The notes: generated by a model not told the origin, from the sequence alone. DNA of 64,000 nucleotides from Seminavis robusta (GCA_903772945.1 CAICTM010000199.1:1-64000), one strand, 5' to 3'; counted from the stretch's first letter, positions 43,657-54,590 are shown. A program made the numbers and translations.

Positions 43657-46112
43657 CACTTGCACAAGATGACTCCAGAAAGGACGCCACCAAAGATCTA
43701 CCGAAATATTACAATGGCTACCAGAAGGAGTTCAAGGAGTGGTGCACACTAGGGCCCAATGTCAGTTATAGGGGGCAGATGACCAAACCAGACAAGAAAG
43801 AGTACCCCAAATATTGCTCCAAAAGCTTGGCCTACGAATTCATGAGGGATCACTTCATTCTCAGACCCCAGAAACATGGCAAACAGGGTTACGTGAAGAA
43901 AAAAGCTCACAGCAAATCTGCTTTGGACAACATCCAGAAGGCACTAAAGGCTCTATATCTCAGGCAGAAGAGTGAGTACTCTTGTGCAGAGGAATTTGTT
44001 TCTTTTTATGGAGACAAACAGCCTGGGGAAGGTGGTGATATCAATGCCCTGATAATTTAGTACCTACAAAAGCAACCAGCTGAGAACAGCACGAAAAATA
44101 TTCCCAGGGAGAAGGCACTGCTGTCAAGCCAAGGATACAACAGGAAACAGGCTCGGCAAATGGAATTGTTCGGTTTGTTCCAAGACAGCATTGCCTTTAC
44201 ACGGCGGGAAGGATGCAAACGATTCTCTGTCGAAGCAGCAAGGAGGATCAGAACTCACCACATCTATGGGCACTACCGGCTGCTCGGGAGTGACTGCAGG
44301 AGGAATCTGCTGCTGTCGGACCATTGCACGATGGACCCACCTGAGAACATGGCAGGGGCTGGCAAGGTCATCGGTGTTGTCATGACGAAGGGGAAGGCAA
44401 TCCAAGTTGGAGCACACAGGGTGTCGTGCCAGATGAGGCATGCCCATGATATCCCAAGGTATGCTTTCTTCACTTTCAATTTGGAATTCTATTCTCAGCT
44501 CCAATCACCATATGGTGCCATGGACATTGGGCATTTCATCCCCAAGCGGAAGGACGATGGAACCTACTACCATCCATGGTACGACCGCAAATTCTTTTAT
44601 GGGAACACAAAGGCCAATAAGGGAAGTTCTTCACAACCGGGCCCAAACTGCTATCTGTGCTATGAAACCCTCAACAAGGACCTCAAGCAAGCATACGGAA
44701 AAGCCGTACCTCCAATTACAGGACATCAGACGACCTATCTACGGAGAGGGGTTGGTGCGAGCGAAGCTGAACAGGCTGGAGCACAGGTTTGCCATATTGC
44801 AATACAAGGGGGGTGGAAGTTCCAAGGTGTACTCTTCCAGCACTACCGCACCCATGTCCCATTGAAGTTCATCTCTTGGATGGCAGGATACCTGCCCACT
44901 CCAGAATCTTGTCCTGAAGAGGGAACCTACTTTGTGGCTAGGGGTCTACTCCAGCCACCACAAGTTTTGGTGGACGAGATCTATCCCTTCGTGAAGAAAC
45001 TCAGGGAGCATAGGGAGAAAAACCAAGCCTTCTGGAACAAGATTGAAGAGCAAGACACAACACTGGCTGGTTTCTTGGACTTACTCGATGTTTCGGCTGT
45101 CTACTTCATCCAAGACCTGGCGGTTATGCAACCTAAGATGAAGGATCATCCTGTCTACTTCACTAAACCGTTCTTGATGCAAGAGTTTTGCGACTTCAGG
45201 GAGGAGCTTGCAAGGAAGATGAAGGCACACGAAGAGGAAAGCAAGCGCCAAAAGGTACAGTCCTCCCAATCATGGATGAATCCACAGGGAATGTCCTACT
45301 TAAAGCAAATCCTTCGATTGCTGCGCTGTGTTCATGCAGCTGGAAGCGTGAACGAGGATGAGGAGGATCTGAAATTGTCTGACGAGGAAGCAGCCTTTCT
45401 TCTAAAGGAAGTCGTGAATCCGCAGGGAACAGATGATATGGAGTCTACCGTTCTCATTGTGGAAAAAGACAACAATATACACCCCTCGACTATTTCACCA
45501 ATGCAGCTACTACAGATGCTCCCACCACCCGAAAGCCAAAGTGTTGACCCAAAGGATCCCGACACCTGGCCCAAAAACGTTACTCCCAATTGGGCATCTG
45601 GGGTGCAAATTACGAACAGTCCCACGCTGAAGATCTTCACCGACGAGTACTTCGAAGGATTGGGAAATGGTCCTGCGCTGAGAGATCTTGAGGCATGCTA
45701 CGGCCCTGCTGCTGCGACCAAGCAGAGAGCGCTCCAACAACAAACAACGATCAAGAACTGGAGGAGCCAGGATCCCAAGAAAAAGACCTGGTGCAAACGC
45801 AAGGCAATATACGCCTTCATCGAAAAGCAGGGGAGTGCACAAGTGGCAAGGAAGAGTCTCGCCGCTGTGCTTCAAGAAGGGAAATGGGGCCTCAAAATCC
45901 CCAATGGAATGACGGCATCGGAACCAGGTAGCTCCACAGTCAACAAACTGATTAAGCTGTTTGCCGAACATGAACCGGGTGCTAAGGAAAGGTCCCAAAA
46001 GGCAGTGAAACGATCCCAGAAGGCCAAAGAGAACAAAGAGGCAAAGAAGAGAAAGAAAGCGGACGAGAGCGCCGCCGCTGCTGCTGCCGCTGCTGACGAG
46101 ACTAATAGATAG
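43647..46112 (+). mobile_element. Crypton-like tyrosine recombinase ORF interrupted by one in-frame TAG
   Basis: One continuous frame runs from the ATG at 43647 to 46112 (820 codons) except for a TAG at 44058-44060; downstream sequence continues in the same frame (YLQKQPAENSTKN). A recombinase-like core follows. It has DCRRNLLLSDH (residues ~217-227, box I Arg), VVMTKGKAI (the beta-hairpin Lys), TYLRRGVGASEAEQAGA (box II Arg near 366), IQGGWKFQG, and a Tyr near residue 400. The usual His before the box II Arg is not in its normal place. Residues ~650-735 are Trp-containing (NWASGVQITNSPTLKIFTDE, NWRSQDPKKKTW), like the GCR1_C DNA-binding domain of Cryptons. The tail is Lys/Ala-rich. Cryptons move as circular DNA through tyrosine recombinase. 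This copy is probably inactive unless the stop is read through. Confidence 0.75.
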
Positions 46113-46292
46113 CTGGCATCTTAACTACATATAGTTTCATGCAGTAGCCAGTACATGTACCACCAGCTACCACCGCACCGCGTACCAACCAGTAGGAGCT
46201 CTAGTAGGCGAGTAGGTCTGTTTTCGGCCAACAACCTGGCATCCAAGCAAAGCAACGACCCGCTCACCATCGTTACCGGTAACGTGGTACAT

Positions 46293-46456
46293 ACCGGTAT
46301 CATTGGCGCCATTCCGTTTGTAACATGTTGTACTTCACCAATTCTACATGCCAGGCTAGCTAGCCAAAGTCTTGAGGATCGGATGGATCGAAGTACTGGT
46401 GGCACCTATGGTCAAAAAATCCGCTGAATCTAACTTGCCATAGATGGACGCCAACA
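46293..46456 (+). repeat. Downstream direct repeat flanking the Crypton-like ORF
   Basis: Matches 43472-43656 in the same orientation with small insertions and deletions, including the ATGGACGCCA that starts the recombinase ORF upstream. Sequence after this ATG does not continue the ORF. Confidence 0.8.
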
Positions 46457-47151
46457 GCTACCGTACAGGGCCCGGTGCAGTACGGTAGCTGGCCAGCATC
46501 CCTGTTACAAAAGCTTTAGTTGCCAAGTGAGCTTGCCAATTCAACCAGAAGGCAAATTACTATGCATAGCTAGCTCTAGACTACTAGAGTCTAGTTTTTA
46601 TCAACTTTCTGCCAATGCTGCATCAGGGTCTCGGCTGACAATCTGGCAAGTTCCGAGCACAATTTCTTTGAAGCCAACTAAGCTACCGGTATCTGTACAA
46701 CTCCCGGTCTCAAAACAGGTTTGCTGGGTTGCTGGTCCTGGGAATCTCCGCTGATTCCCATAGCTGGATAGCGAAGCATCACGATGTCGTCTACACGTAG
46801 TGAAGCTTCGCGCGAAAAGGGCGCATGCACCTCTGCAGCCCCGATTCCTCACTTTTGTTCTTTTCTTGGATCAATCGATCTTCGTGAAGAAGCAGTGAGC
46901 TTTAGAGCAATAACACTAGTAATGCTGCTTCAAAGCCCAACTTGGTGTGCCTTCTAGCTCTAGCACCATAGGCACAGTCACAGGCCAGTCCACATGAGCT
47001 GATGTTGTAGGTCACTGAAAGTAGCTCTCGAGTAGCCCACAAGATATCGATTCAAGAACTTATCGCGTGAAGATCTCACAGTCTACCTGTATGGACGAAA
47101 CGTGTGCCCGAGATACAGGTAGCTTCCTCATTTCTTCCCACTTTTGTTAGC
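46457..47151. other. Intergenic region
   Basis: No gene recognised. The right end (CCCACTTTTGTTAG before the ATG at 47152) could be a splice acceptor of a 5' UTR intron. Confidence 0.45.
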
Positions 47152-48360
47152 ATGCACGGTGAGTACGCTTTGGAAGAAGCCGCTGAGAGCGGTTCTCGGA
47201 GCGATTTGACGTCGGATGAGGATCAACGCCTGTCTAAAGGCTCTCCAGAGAAGCAAGATGACGATGACGAGTATGAGATTTTATCTACCAGAGATGGCGG
47301 TGATTATGATGGAGACATTGATGATGATGTCAACGACGAACCAGAACCTACCTCCACCAACCCAAGCCGCCAGCCAGAAGAAAATCTGTCACCAAACGTT
47401 GCTACATCCGGAGCCATTGCCAGAAATAGTACAGCAGTTTTGGAGGCAACTCAGCGCCTTTTGAGCCAGTACAACCCAGAGAACATGCAAATCACTCCTG
47501 AAGAACGGAAGCAAGCTTTGACCATCAAACGCACCATTGAGTGTACCCCGGATCTGGACAATTTATCGGACATGTTATATGCTCAGCTAGCCATCGTTGG
47601 AGATGGCGACATTGAATGGGCAATCAGCAAGGCTTACCAGATGCAAAATTTTATGCGGGAATTTGACATCCTCGATACTTTGCATGATTGCCTCAGACAT
47701 ATCCCTGGGTTTGTCAAGGACAGGTTCCTGCTTTCTGTGGACTACAATCTACATCAAGGGGGTTATGTTATGTCCTCTGATGGACCAAAATTTGATTTGA
47801 GTCTATTTAAGACTGTGGAGGGATTCCGTGGTGTTAGCCAGAGGACCTACTACATTCTACAGGTCCTCTCTCCCGACTTGGCAGCGGTGAGAGCTGGTAT
47901 CACCACCCTGTACGAATGTGATGGTTATCAGCAAGCTTTGAACAACTTCTGCATAAGAAGCTTTCGGAAGGCAGGCTCTGGCGCCTTTAGCATTTACCCA
48001 GCCAAGCATGTCCGGATCAAATTCTACAACAGCCCACACTTTATGGAGACATTGTTGAGCATGGCAAAGGCTACATTTTCACACCAAGTTTCCTCAAACA
48101 TGCAATTTGGCTGCAAGTTTCCTGGTGGCAGATTGGATCGAATATTCAATGTCCCCAGTGCAGAAGCTGCCACAGCCAGGCTAGCTGTGAAATTGGAAGA
48201 CTTGATAAGGAGAAGATATGAGAATGAGAGACTGTTTTCACTTGCAGTTGATCCTCCCGAGGGAGCCCAGGCTTCTACTCGTGAAAGACTCATGGTTACG
48301 TCTACAGATCTTTACGAACCCCAATTGTCCAGCCAGAAGCAACAATTGAGCCCAAATTAA
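47152..48360 (+). CDS. CRAL-TRIO (Sec14-like) domain protein, 402 aa (tentative)
   Basis: The ATG is at 47152 (MHGEYALEEAAESG). The first ~105 residues are acidic and disordered. From residue ~115 on, the order is a helical segment (LTIKRTIECTPDLDNLSDML), GDGDIEWAISKAYQMQNFMR (typical of the N-terminal helices before a CRAL-TRIO pocket), FLLSVDYNLHQGGYVMSSDG, a strand/helix stretch (QRTYYILQVLSPDLAAVRAG) and KHVRIKFYNSPHFMETLLSM, resembling the gate region. Diatoms have a large family with this layout that I recall being assigned to the CRAL-TRIO lipid-binding fold, which carries small hydrophobic ligands such as phosphoinositides. The assignment rests on pattern memory. Intronless. Confidence 0.5.
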   Translation: MHGEYALEEAAESGSRSDLTSDEDQRLSKGSPEKQDDDDEYEILSTRDGGDYDGDIDDDVNDEPEPTSTNPSRQPEENLSPNVATSGAIARNSTAVLEATQRLLSQYNPENMQITPEERKQALTIKRTIECTPDLDNLSDMLYAQLAIVGDGDIEWAISKAYQMQNFMREFDILDTLHDCLRHIPGFVKDRFLLSVDYNLHQGGYVMSSDGPKFDLSLFKTVEGFRGVSQRTYYILQVLSPDLAAVRAGITTLYECDGYQQALNNFCIRSFRKAGSGAFSIYPAKHVRIKFYNSPHFMETLLSMAKATFSHQVSSNMQFGCKFPGGRLDRIFNVPSAEAATARLAVKLEDLIRRRYENERLFSLAVDPPEGAQASTRERLMVTSTDLYEPQLSSQKQQLSPN

Positions 48361-48439
48361 ACGATAAGACGAAAGAGACAACTCCATCGCGATGAAGGAC
48401 ATACTGCTGCTGATGAAAACGAAACCACACTTAGTTTGT

Positions 48440-49185
48440 CGCTCTCACCTAAGGCTAACCAATCGCAAGCCACGATCGGCCTGACGGTTTCCGCTGCTCC
48501 CTTGGTTCTACTCTGCGTCAAATAGATAGATCTATGCGAAACAGCGATGCGTCTTACCCACCTAATGCGGGTACAACGAGCAGAAGCGCAGATACATACG
48601 CTCTCTCCGACCGCGCACCCGTGGAACGCACGACTTGGTAACCAAGAAGAGAGACGCTTGGAAGAATTCGCGACAAGAGCTCTTTGACGCGTGCAGTTCC
48701 AAGCACATTCGACGCATCAATGCTCTCATGATGGACACCACTGGATACGCTATTGCTTGGTGCCTGCTTTTGGAGCTTTCGCGTCATCTGTAAGGGCCCA
48801 AAAGGCGCCCCCGAGGAATGGAGCCTATGCAATGCCTTGCGCAATGTCATTCGCGAGAAACAAGCCGACTTAATCCCGTGGCGCCCGATGGAGGAGGGAC
48901 CCGAACCACGGAGAGGGACTTGTTCTCCGCATTCCCATTGGAGTAATGGTGTCTCAAATGGTCCTGGACCGAGATGCACGGATATTCCAATCCGGATAGC
49001 TTTTGTCCCTTCGGTTGGGACGCCAAGGATCAAGGAGAGTTGATGAAGATCGCTTCCACCATGGCGCTCTTTGCCTGCGATCCACACAATTGCGCTGGAC
49101 GAAGGCAGGCATTGGCCGAATTGCACACCTTGACTGCCCGACTGCGTTTTACAATACACCGTAGCACAACTGGGAAGTGTTAAAG
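48440..49185 (+). pseudogene. Cytochrome P450 relic (C-terminal half)
   Basis: P450 landmarks appear in order but in different frames. The I-helix is at 48728 (MMDTTGYAIAWCLLLELSRH, with the DTT oxygen-activation motif), then TAA. The K-helix segment follows (LRNVIRE, then SRLNPVAPDGGGTRTTERDL in another frame). Next come LVLRIPIGVMVSQMVLDRDA and, in a further frame, NPDSFCPFGWDAKDQGELMK. The heme loop is FACDPHNCAGRRQALAEL near 49067-49120, with its axial Cys in HNCAGR. At least three frameshifts and two stops make this a pseudogene. P450s are heme mono-oxygenases; this relic cannot be active. A 216-residue antisense ORF over the same bases is a shadow. Confidence 0.8.
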
Positions 49186-49400
49186 AAAGCCAGGCGCAAG
49201 GCAACCAGAGAAAATAGTATGGTGGTGCTTGGCTCTATCCCTGTTGAGTCATAGTTCAGAAGGAATTCGAAACAATTGGAAGCAATAATATACTGCGTGC
49301 ACGTCTCGCCTCCGCTTCCGGGAGTTATTTGCTCACAAGTTTTGTCAAACACAACTTGCTCATAAAATCAATTTTCAGAAACACAAACGCAATCACCAGA

Positions 49401-50186
49401 ATGATGAACAGACTCTTCCCCCGATTCAACGACTACCAACAAAACTACAATGGATACAGCACCAACCCAATGAGCAGTCGAAGGGCTGTTGAGGAACGGC
49501 AACGACTTTCCGAGATGAATCGTTATAGCCAATGGAGACAAAAGAAACAACTTCGACGACAACAACTGGAGGTGCAACGCCAAGCGGAAGAAGAAGAACG
49601 ACGACGACAAGAGCAAGAATCACAACGACAAGATGAAGAAGAAGAACGTCGACGACAAAGACTCCAACGCCAGTCACCAGCTTACACTGTTGTTCGTGGG
49701 CCCGATGGACGTCTCTATCGAGTACCGGTAGAACAAGATCGCGACGATCAGGCTTCAGAACGCCGTGTCGCTAGTGACCTCAAGCGTCAAAGACAGTCAC
49801 AACCACGATATGTACGAAGCAGCGACGGTAGAATGTATGAAGTGAGACCACGTCCAACGGTTGATGAGAATGAAAAGGAAAACAAGGTCCAGAAGCAACC
49901 CACTACTCCTGTGACTAAGTCATTCTCCGATTCTGTTGCGAAGGGCAATGACCGGGTCAAGGTCGAGGTCAGCCCCCAAGAGAAAGATGATGTCACTCAA
50001 GTCAAAATCTCCTTACGAAATGATCGAAAGAAGGATACAACAGCCGCGAATGGCTCTCGACGACGACGCGTCACCGTGATTGTCGAAGACGTCCCAGAAA
50101 GCGAAATCGAGGACGAAACAAAGTCCATCTGGCGCAACCGTCGTCCTGGGCCTGGGGAATCATGGATGGAACCCATTGCCGAATAG
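49401..50186 (+). CDS. Coiled-coil protein with duplicated YxVRxxDGRxYxV motif, 261 aa
   Basis: I start at the ATG at 49401 (MMNRLFPRFNDYQQ); the frame extends upstream only with non-ATG codons. Residues ~50-115 form a highly charged Arg/Glu/Gln coiled coil (RRQAEEEERRRQEQE-type repeats). Two related motifs follow: YTVVRGPDGRLYRVPV and RYVRSSDGRMYEVRP, about 45 residues apart. The C-terminal half contains a beta-like segment (VKVEVSPQEKDDVTQVKISL) and ends WRNRRPGPGESWMEPI. There is no membrane segment. I do not recognise the family. The paired motifs look like a small conserved repeat. Confidence 0.7.
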   Translation: MMNRLFPRFNDYQQNYNGYSTNPMSSRRAVEERQRLSEMNRYSQWRQKKQLRRQQLEVQRQAEEEERRRQEQESQRQDEEEERRRQRLQRQSPAYTVVRGPDGRLYRVPVEQDRDDQASERRVASDLKRQRQSQPRYVRSSDGRMYEVRPRPTVDENEKENKVQKQPTTPVTKSFSDSVAKGNDRVKVEVSPQEKDDVTQVKISLRNDRKKDTTAANGSRRRRVTVIVEDVPESEIEDETKSIWRNRRPGPGESWMEPIAE

Positions 50187-50683
50187 TCACCAAAATAAAT
50201 ATAATCTCCTGCATGGAGCTAGGAATGATACCAAATAAATTTCATTTCAACCACCAAAACAATGGATAAACTTCAGCACATTTTCAGAACCAAACACTCT
50301 ACCGTACATGTAGTACCTCATTCTGTTTTCTGTTGTACAAATACATGTGTAGCAGTTTTCAATAAGTTGAATAGAAAAAGAATTCCTGTTGTGCAATGTT
50401 GGGGGGCTTCAAACCCTGACTGGGTACTAATAGCATAGTTTCAACGTTGCAGGGGTGCGCCGAAATGGAACTGTATACTTCGCAGCTTGCTCGGATGGAA
50501 TCGAATCCAGACCGCAGGACTGCTCACCATGGGATTCATTTGTTTCTCGCCATGATTCTCCTCACAGAGGAATCGTTGCTGTATGATCCTTGTCTGGCAA
50601 GTCCAGCGATAGAAAAAGCTCGGCGCAGAGTCAGCTTGGTACTGCTACGAATTCGGAGTAAATTGCCGGTTGAATGATTCGAT
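50187..50683. other. Intergenic region with a possible small ORF
   Basis: A 76-codon plus-strand ORF (50447-50677) is open but has no recognisable content. No tRNA cloverleaf could be built around 50490-50560. Confidence 0.4.
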
Positions 50684-51715
50684 TCAATCGAGCTCATTCC
50701 TCTCCTGAAGTTCCAATAGTGACGCCACAACACCTGATCTACGAAATATGAAGACCCCGCCATAGGCGAACCTATCCAACGTCCCACCAGGAGGTATTAA
50801 AGTCATCGCCAGCTCATGCAGGTCGGAATCATGAATGCCATCCTCTTCACTGATCACTTGCAAGTGCTCTTTCTCTCGAAGCTTGGGAAGAAACACGTTG
50901 TTCCAGCCATCTCGATCGGTCACTTGAAGGATGAATACCAAAACATTGGGAGAATGGTCCAGAATCGAGAGGACCACCTGAGCGCATGCTTTGGCTGTTG
51001 CATGGGTGTAGACTAGCTCGGATCCTACTACCAATTGCAAGCCACCAGACGATTGTTGCAAGGATGATGGGAGTATGAATTCATCTCCCCAATCCAAGTT
51101 TTCCACATCCAGGAGAGCAAGATTCCTGCCCGTTTTATTCGGCAGCATCGCTTGTGTGTTGACAACGTTTTGTTGCAGATTGCTGAGAACGTTGGGTTCA
51201 TTGTCTGTCAGAATCACGCGAGGAATGGTTGCTGATATATTTTCATCGCCCTGTTGCAAAGAACGAGTGGCTTGGTAGCAGTCTCCCAAAATAAGTCCCA
51301 ACACAATCCCAACCAACCCCACAGCCCCACTTCCTAGCTCGAGGGCTGTAAAACCGTACTGCTTGTCACCACTATGAAACCACCAATCCAAGTACTTTGT
51401 CAAGAGCGACCCTTGGGAAGAAACATCCTTTCGTAGGATTGTGTTTTGCAACAGATACGCCACCAGCAAGGATGACGCATGCCAGGCTTGAGCCCCCAAT
51501 GGACTCCAAATGCCATTCTGATCTGGAAGAGGCGACAGCTTCAAGGTCGTCGATGCATTGGCCCTCCAGGGTATGTTATAGGTAATGGCAGGTGCAGCCG
51601 CTGAAGACACATCATCGTCTGACTCTGATTCTGCAAGACCCACTCTGGCAACGGCTTCGTCACGACAAAGGGCAACTTGCCAGAATTCGTCATCATCATT
51701 GCTCTCTCCTTCCAT
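50684..51715 (-). CDS. METTL21-type protein lysine methyltransferase (Methyltransf_16), 343 aa
   Basis: An intronless gene with its ATG at 51715. After an acidic N-terminus the order is WSPLGAQAWHASSLLVAYLL (the W..A..L segment preceding motif I in this family), motif I FTALELGSGAVGLVGIVLG for S-adenosylmethionine, VILTDNEPNVLSNLQQNV (motif II acidic residue), and QLVVGSELVYTHATAKA, which matches the [D/E]xxY post-II signature of the METTL21/FAM86/CaM-KMT group. A C-terminal sheet follows (RFAYGGVFIFRRSG). These enzymes methylate lysines on chaperones, elongation factors and similar targets. Length is somewhat above the family average because of the N-terminal extension and insertions. Substrate unknown. 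Confidence 0.85.
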   Translation of the reverse strand: MEGESNDDDEFWQVALCRDEAVARVGLAESESDDDVSSAAAPAITYNIPWRANASTTLKLSPLPDQNGIWSPLGAQAWHASSLLVAYLLQNTILRKDVSSQGSLLTKYLDWWFHSGDKQYGFTALELGSGAVGLVGIVLGLILGDCYQATRSLQQGDENISATIPRVILTDNEPNVLSNLQQNVVNTQAMLPNKTGRNLALLDVENLDWGDEFILPSSLQQSSGGLQLVVGSELVYTHATAKACAQVVLSILDHSPNVLVFILQVTDRDGWNNVFLPKLREKEHLQVISEEDGIHDSDLHELAMTLIPPGGTLDRFAYGGVFIFRRSGVVASLLELQERNELD

Positions 51716-51883
51716 GGTTATGCTTGTGATCTAAAGGCTGTCCCTCTTCCACTTTTGTACTAGCTACAGCGTAGTCTACCGGCGGTAGCTACTACATGTA
51801 GAGGAACTCGATCGTTGCCAAAGTATCTGCGGCACCAAAGCAAACCTTGATCGTATGTTACCATTTTGGACTTCTAGGCTGGT

Positions 51884-52001
51884 AGGAACGACCATACCAC
51901 GATGACAGCACCGCTTCCCGTCTGCTCAGCGAAGTTAAGCATCGTCGGGCCAGGTTAGTACTACGGTGGGGGACCACGTTGGAATCCCTGGTGTTGTTCT
52001 T
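51884..52001 (+). rRNA. 5S ribosomal RNA
   Basis: Contains the eukaryotic 5S landmarks ACGACCATACCACG, AGCGAAGTTAAGCATCGTCGG (box A/C region; positions 51928-51948) and CCAGGTTAGTACTACGGTGG, then GGAATCCCTGGTGTTGTTCTT. The first nine bases (AGGAACGAC) pair with the last nine (GTTGTTCTT) to close helix I, giving 118 nt. A TTTT run at 52000-52003 is the likely RNA polymerase III terminator. It is a single copy here, outside any rDNA array, between protein-coding genes. Confidence 0.93.
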
Positions 52002-52003
52002 TT

Positions 52004-53135
52004 GTTGCAATACCTCCTGTCAAAGTGTTTGCTATGCTTGTTGTTGACGCTGTGTGCTTGTGAGGCGATGCTGTGGTTGATGGGTGGACTTCGGCAAATC
52101 TGGCTTGTCCAAAGTCCAAAGGGCATCCATTTGGGTTATGAGCCGAAAGAAAGACTAACGGTACCCACGTCTCGTACCTCAAGCACTTCGCCAAGTCCCG
52201 CAGACATGAAGGAGCTCATGCAGACAACTCGCCGATGGTACGTCGTGCCCTTGATTGTTGTAAGTAGGATTTGTAAAACAACAACAAGGGTCGATGGTAG
52301 GAGGAAGGAAAATTCAAGAAACAAAAACCCTGTGCCTTTAGACTCCGGAGGTGGTCAGTGGTGACAGTGTAGGTACGAGGCATGAAAGACCAAACTACAC
52401 GTGTATTGCCCCGAAAAACTGTTGGCTGTTGGTTTGTTATTGAACTGCGTTCTTGGTTTGCAAAGGATCACTTCATCAACCTTGTTCATGGCTCCTCTGA
52501 AGGCCGTTGATAGTGCTGGAAGGCAAATGCACGCATCAGAGGAATCAAGAATCAAATTTGAGGGTTCTGGGACGACGGACTTTGCAAAGCTGGTATTAGG
52601 CATGGCAGCTCTAGCTCGCATGAGAGGAGGAGCCTGCGATGCATATGCGTTTACTGATGCGCTCCTTCTCATGTCTGGCCTAGAATAAGATTCTCCTGAA
52701 GGCAGCACACGCACCAAGCAAACTGTCGTACCTAATGCCATGCAAAACACGATTTATATCTGCTGCGTTCCGAGTGTCGTCGAGGATTTGGAATACACCA
52801 CGACTTGTTAGTCCCTCTTCCTTCCTTTGGGTCCTTTTAGGTTGCCAGGGCTGTCTGTGGCAGCTTCTGTGGCTGTGCTTTGGTTTGTGGCTCGCTTCCT
52901 TGGGGCTTGAAGCAACAGTGCAGCGTTGTGGTTTGCTGCCTTCCTAGCTTGATTGCGGTGTTGAGTTGTTCGGGATGGAAGTAGCTTGGAAGATATTCGA
53001 TGTTTGGAAGGGAGTAGCTAGAAGATTTTAATGTATGCAGGTAGTATAGGTAATGGAGAAACCACCAGGACAGGCATCACAGATACCGGTATCAATTGAA
53101 TCACTTGATTGGGGGGAAATGGAGGCCTTGCAACT
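52004..53135. other. Intergenic region
   Basis: About 1.1 kb. Overlapping ORFs on both strands near 52355-52750 (95 aa plus, 131 aa minus) show no recognisable domain. The remainder is GT-rich (52830-52950). Confidence 0.45.
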
Positions 53136-54590
53136 CTAAGCACCCGCAGACGATACGCTGAGACTTCGGCTCTCTTCAAGGACTTTGCCAAAGCTTAGAT
53201 TCATCTTTTCGGGATCCAAAAAGCCATCCACGGAAGTATCCTCTGGTGCTTCCGGTTTGATCGCTTCCAGCTTGATCTTCTTGGACGACGGTTCTTTCAT
53301 AGCTTTGACGCCATTGCAGCAAATCAAGGTGCGCTTCTTGTGAACTTGGTGAATTACCACTCGCTCGGGTTGCTCTTCCGAGGTGGTAGAGGCGTGACTT
53401 CCCAGGTAACTCTCCTCATCATCCTCGTACGGCATCAATTGGGGTAGCGTGGATGGATCCAGCAGGTTCTCCCAGGCGCTCTCCCCGCCAGAGAAGTCAA
53501 AGATGCTTGGAGTAAAGGATGCCAGAGAAGAGGCAAAATAGTCACTCCACGCCCGATTGTTGGACTCTTCCGACTTCAGAGGCTTGGGCTTCGGCAGTGG
53601 AGGCGGCGGCGCCATGGCCGCCACGGCTTCCTCCGCTGGGAGGCTCTCTTGCTGTTTGGGCTTGCCAGATTCCCCCCAGGTTCCCGTCTTGGGATTGTAG
53701 TCTTGCCAGGTGCCAGTCGTCAAGCAGTAGTAGCTGGATCTCTTTCGGACAGGTTCTTCCTTCTTTGGAAGGGGTGGAGGGACAGCCGCTGCCTCTGACA
53801 CCTCCTTTTCCGAAACCGCTTCCATAGTCGTGGCATCCACTGCTGTCGGCGGGTTCTCAAATGTCTGCTCTTCCTCAGCATCAAAGAATTCCTCCTCTGC
53901 GGTGTCTTCTCGAGGGAGAAAACCTTCGACGTCGCAATCTTCCATCCCATCCAGTTCATTAGCAAACTCCTCCGTCTCATCTTGTTGGATGCGTCGGATC
54001 TGGATCCTGGTGGAAGATCTTGTAGCTCTCAAGGGTGCCGGAACGGCTTCCTCCTCGCTTTTCTTGTTAGCGCTGGTGCGCCTCTTCTTCTTGTTCCGTT
54101 TCTTTGGAATGACAGGCACCATGCGTTCTCGCAAACATTGACTGATCTTTCTCCGCACATCTGTATCCTTGACAATATGCCATAGCCCCGTGGAATAGTC
54201 CTTTTTGAGAAAGCGTGTGGGAGGATCTTGTTGTCGGAGCTCCGCCATAATATCCCAAGCTATATTAGCTTTGTCCGTTTTCTTGCACTGGTTGTACTGC
54301 TCTTTGCGCTCCATTACTAGTGTAAGGTACCGTTGATTGGCAGGGTTGTGATTCACATGGCCTGGTACACATCCAAAAGAAATGGGTTAGATCACAGCTC
54401 TCACGACACCGCTGACAACACCGTCCTACTGCTAGCTAGGACACTGCGTGCCACCGCCACAGTACTGTTCCCCTGTACACCGCAACTCACCTCCTCGTCC
54501 AAAGAGGACGTCTGTTGGTCCTGGTGTGATCACCACAACCGTTGTGGGCTCAGCGGCCGCTTTGCCTACGCTGCTTTGACGTTTCGTCAT
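53136..54590 (-). CDS. DUF6824 (DVLFGRG) domain protein, two exons, 441 aa
   Basis: Exon 1 is 54590-54491 (MTKRQSSVGKAAAEP) and exon 2 is 54361-53136. The 129-nt intron (GTGAGT/TACCAG) joins PTDVLFGRGG-HVNHNPANQRY in frame. The domain spans residues ~25-110: DVLFGRGG, LVMERKEQYNQCKKTDKANI, LRQQDPPTRFLKKD, VRRKISQCLRER. A strongly basic patch follows (PKKRNKKKRR), likely a nuclear localisation signal. The rest is acidic and Pro-rich with two PPPLPK-type proline motifs and a YYCLTTGTWQDYNPKTGTWG segment. As for the paralogue at 19237-20704, the domain is a diatom family of unestablished function; the basic patch suggests the nucleus. An in-frame ATG at 54620 is an alternative start. Confidence 0.9.

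Noticed and set aside
48554-49204. 216-codon minus-strand ORF as a gene
   Set aside because: It is antisense to clear cytochrome P450 motifs on the plus strand and has no recognisable domain.
50447-50677. Possible tRNA or small gene
   Set aside because: No acceptor stem or T-loop pattern could be formed, and the 76-codon ORF shows no domain.
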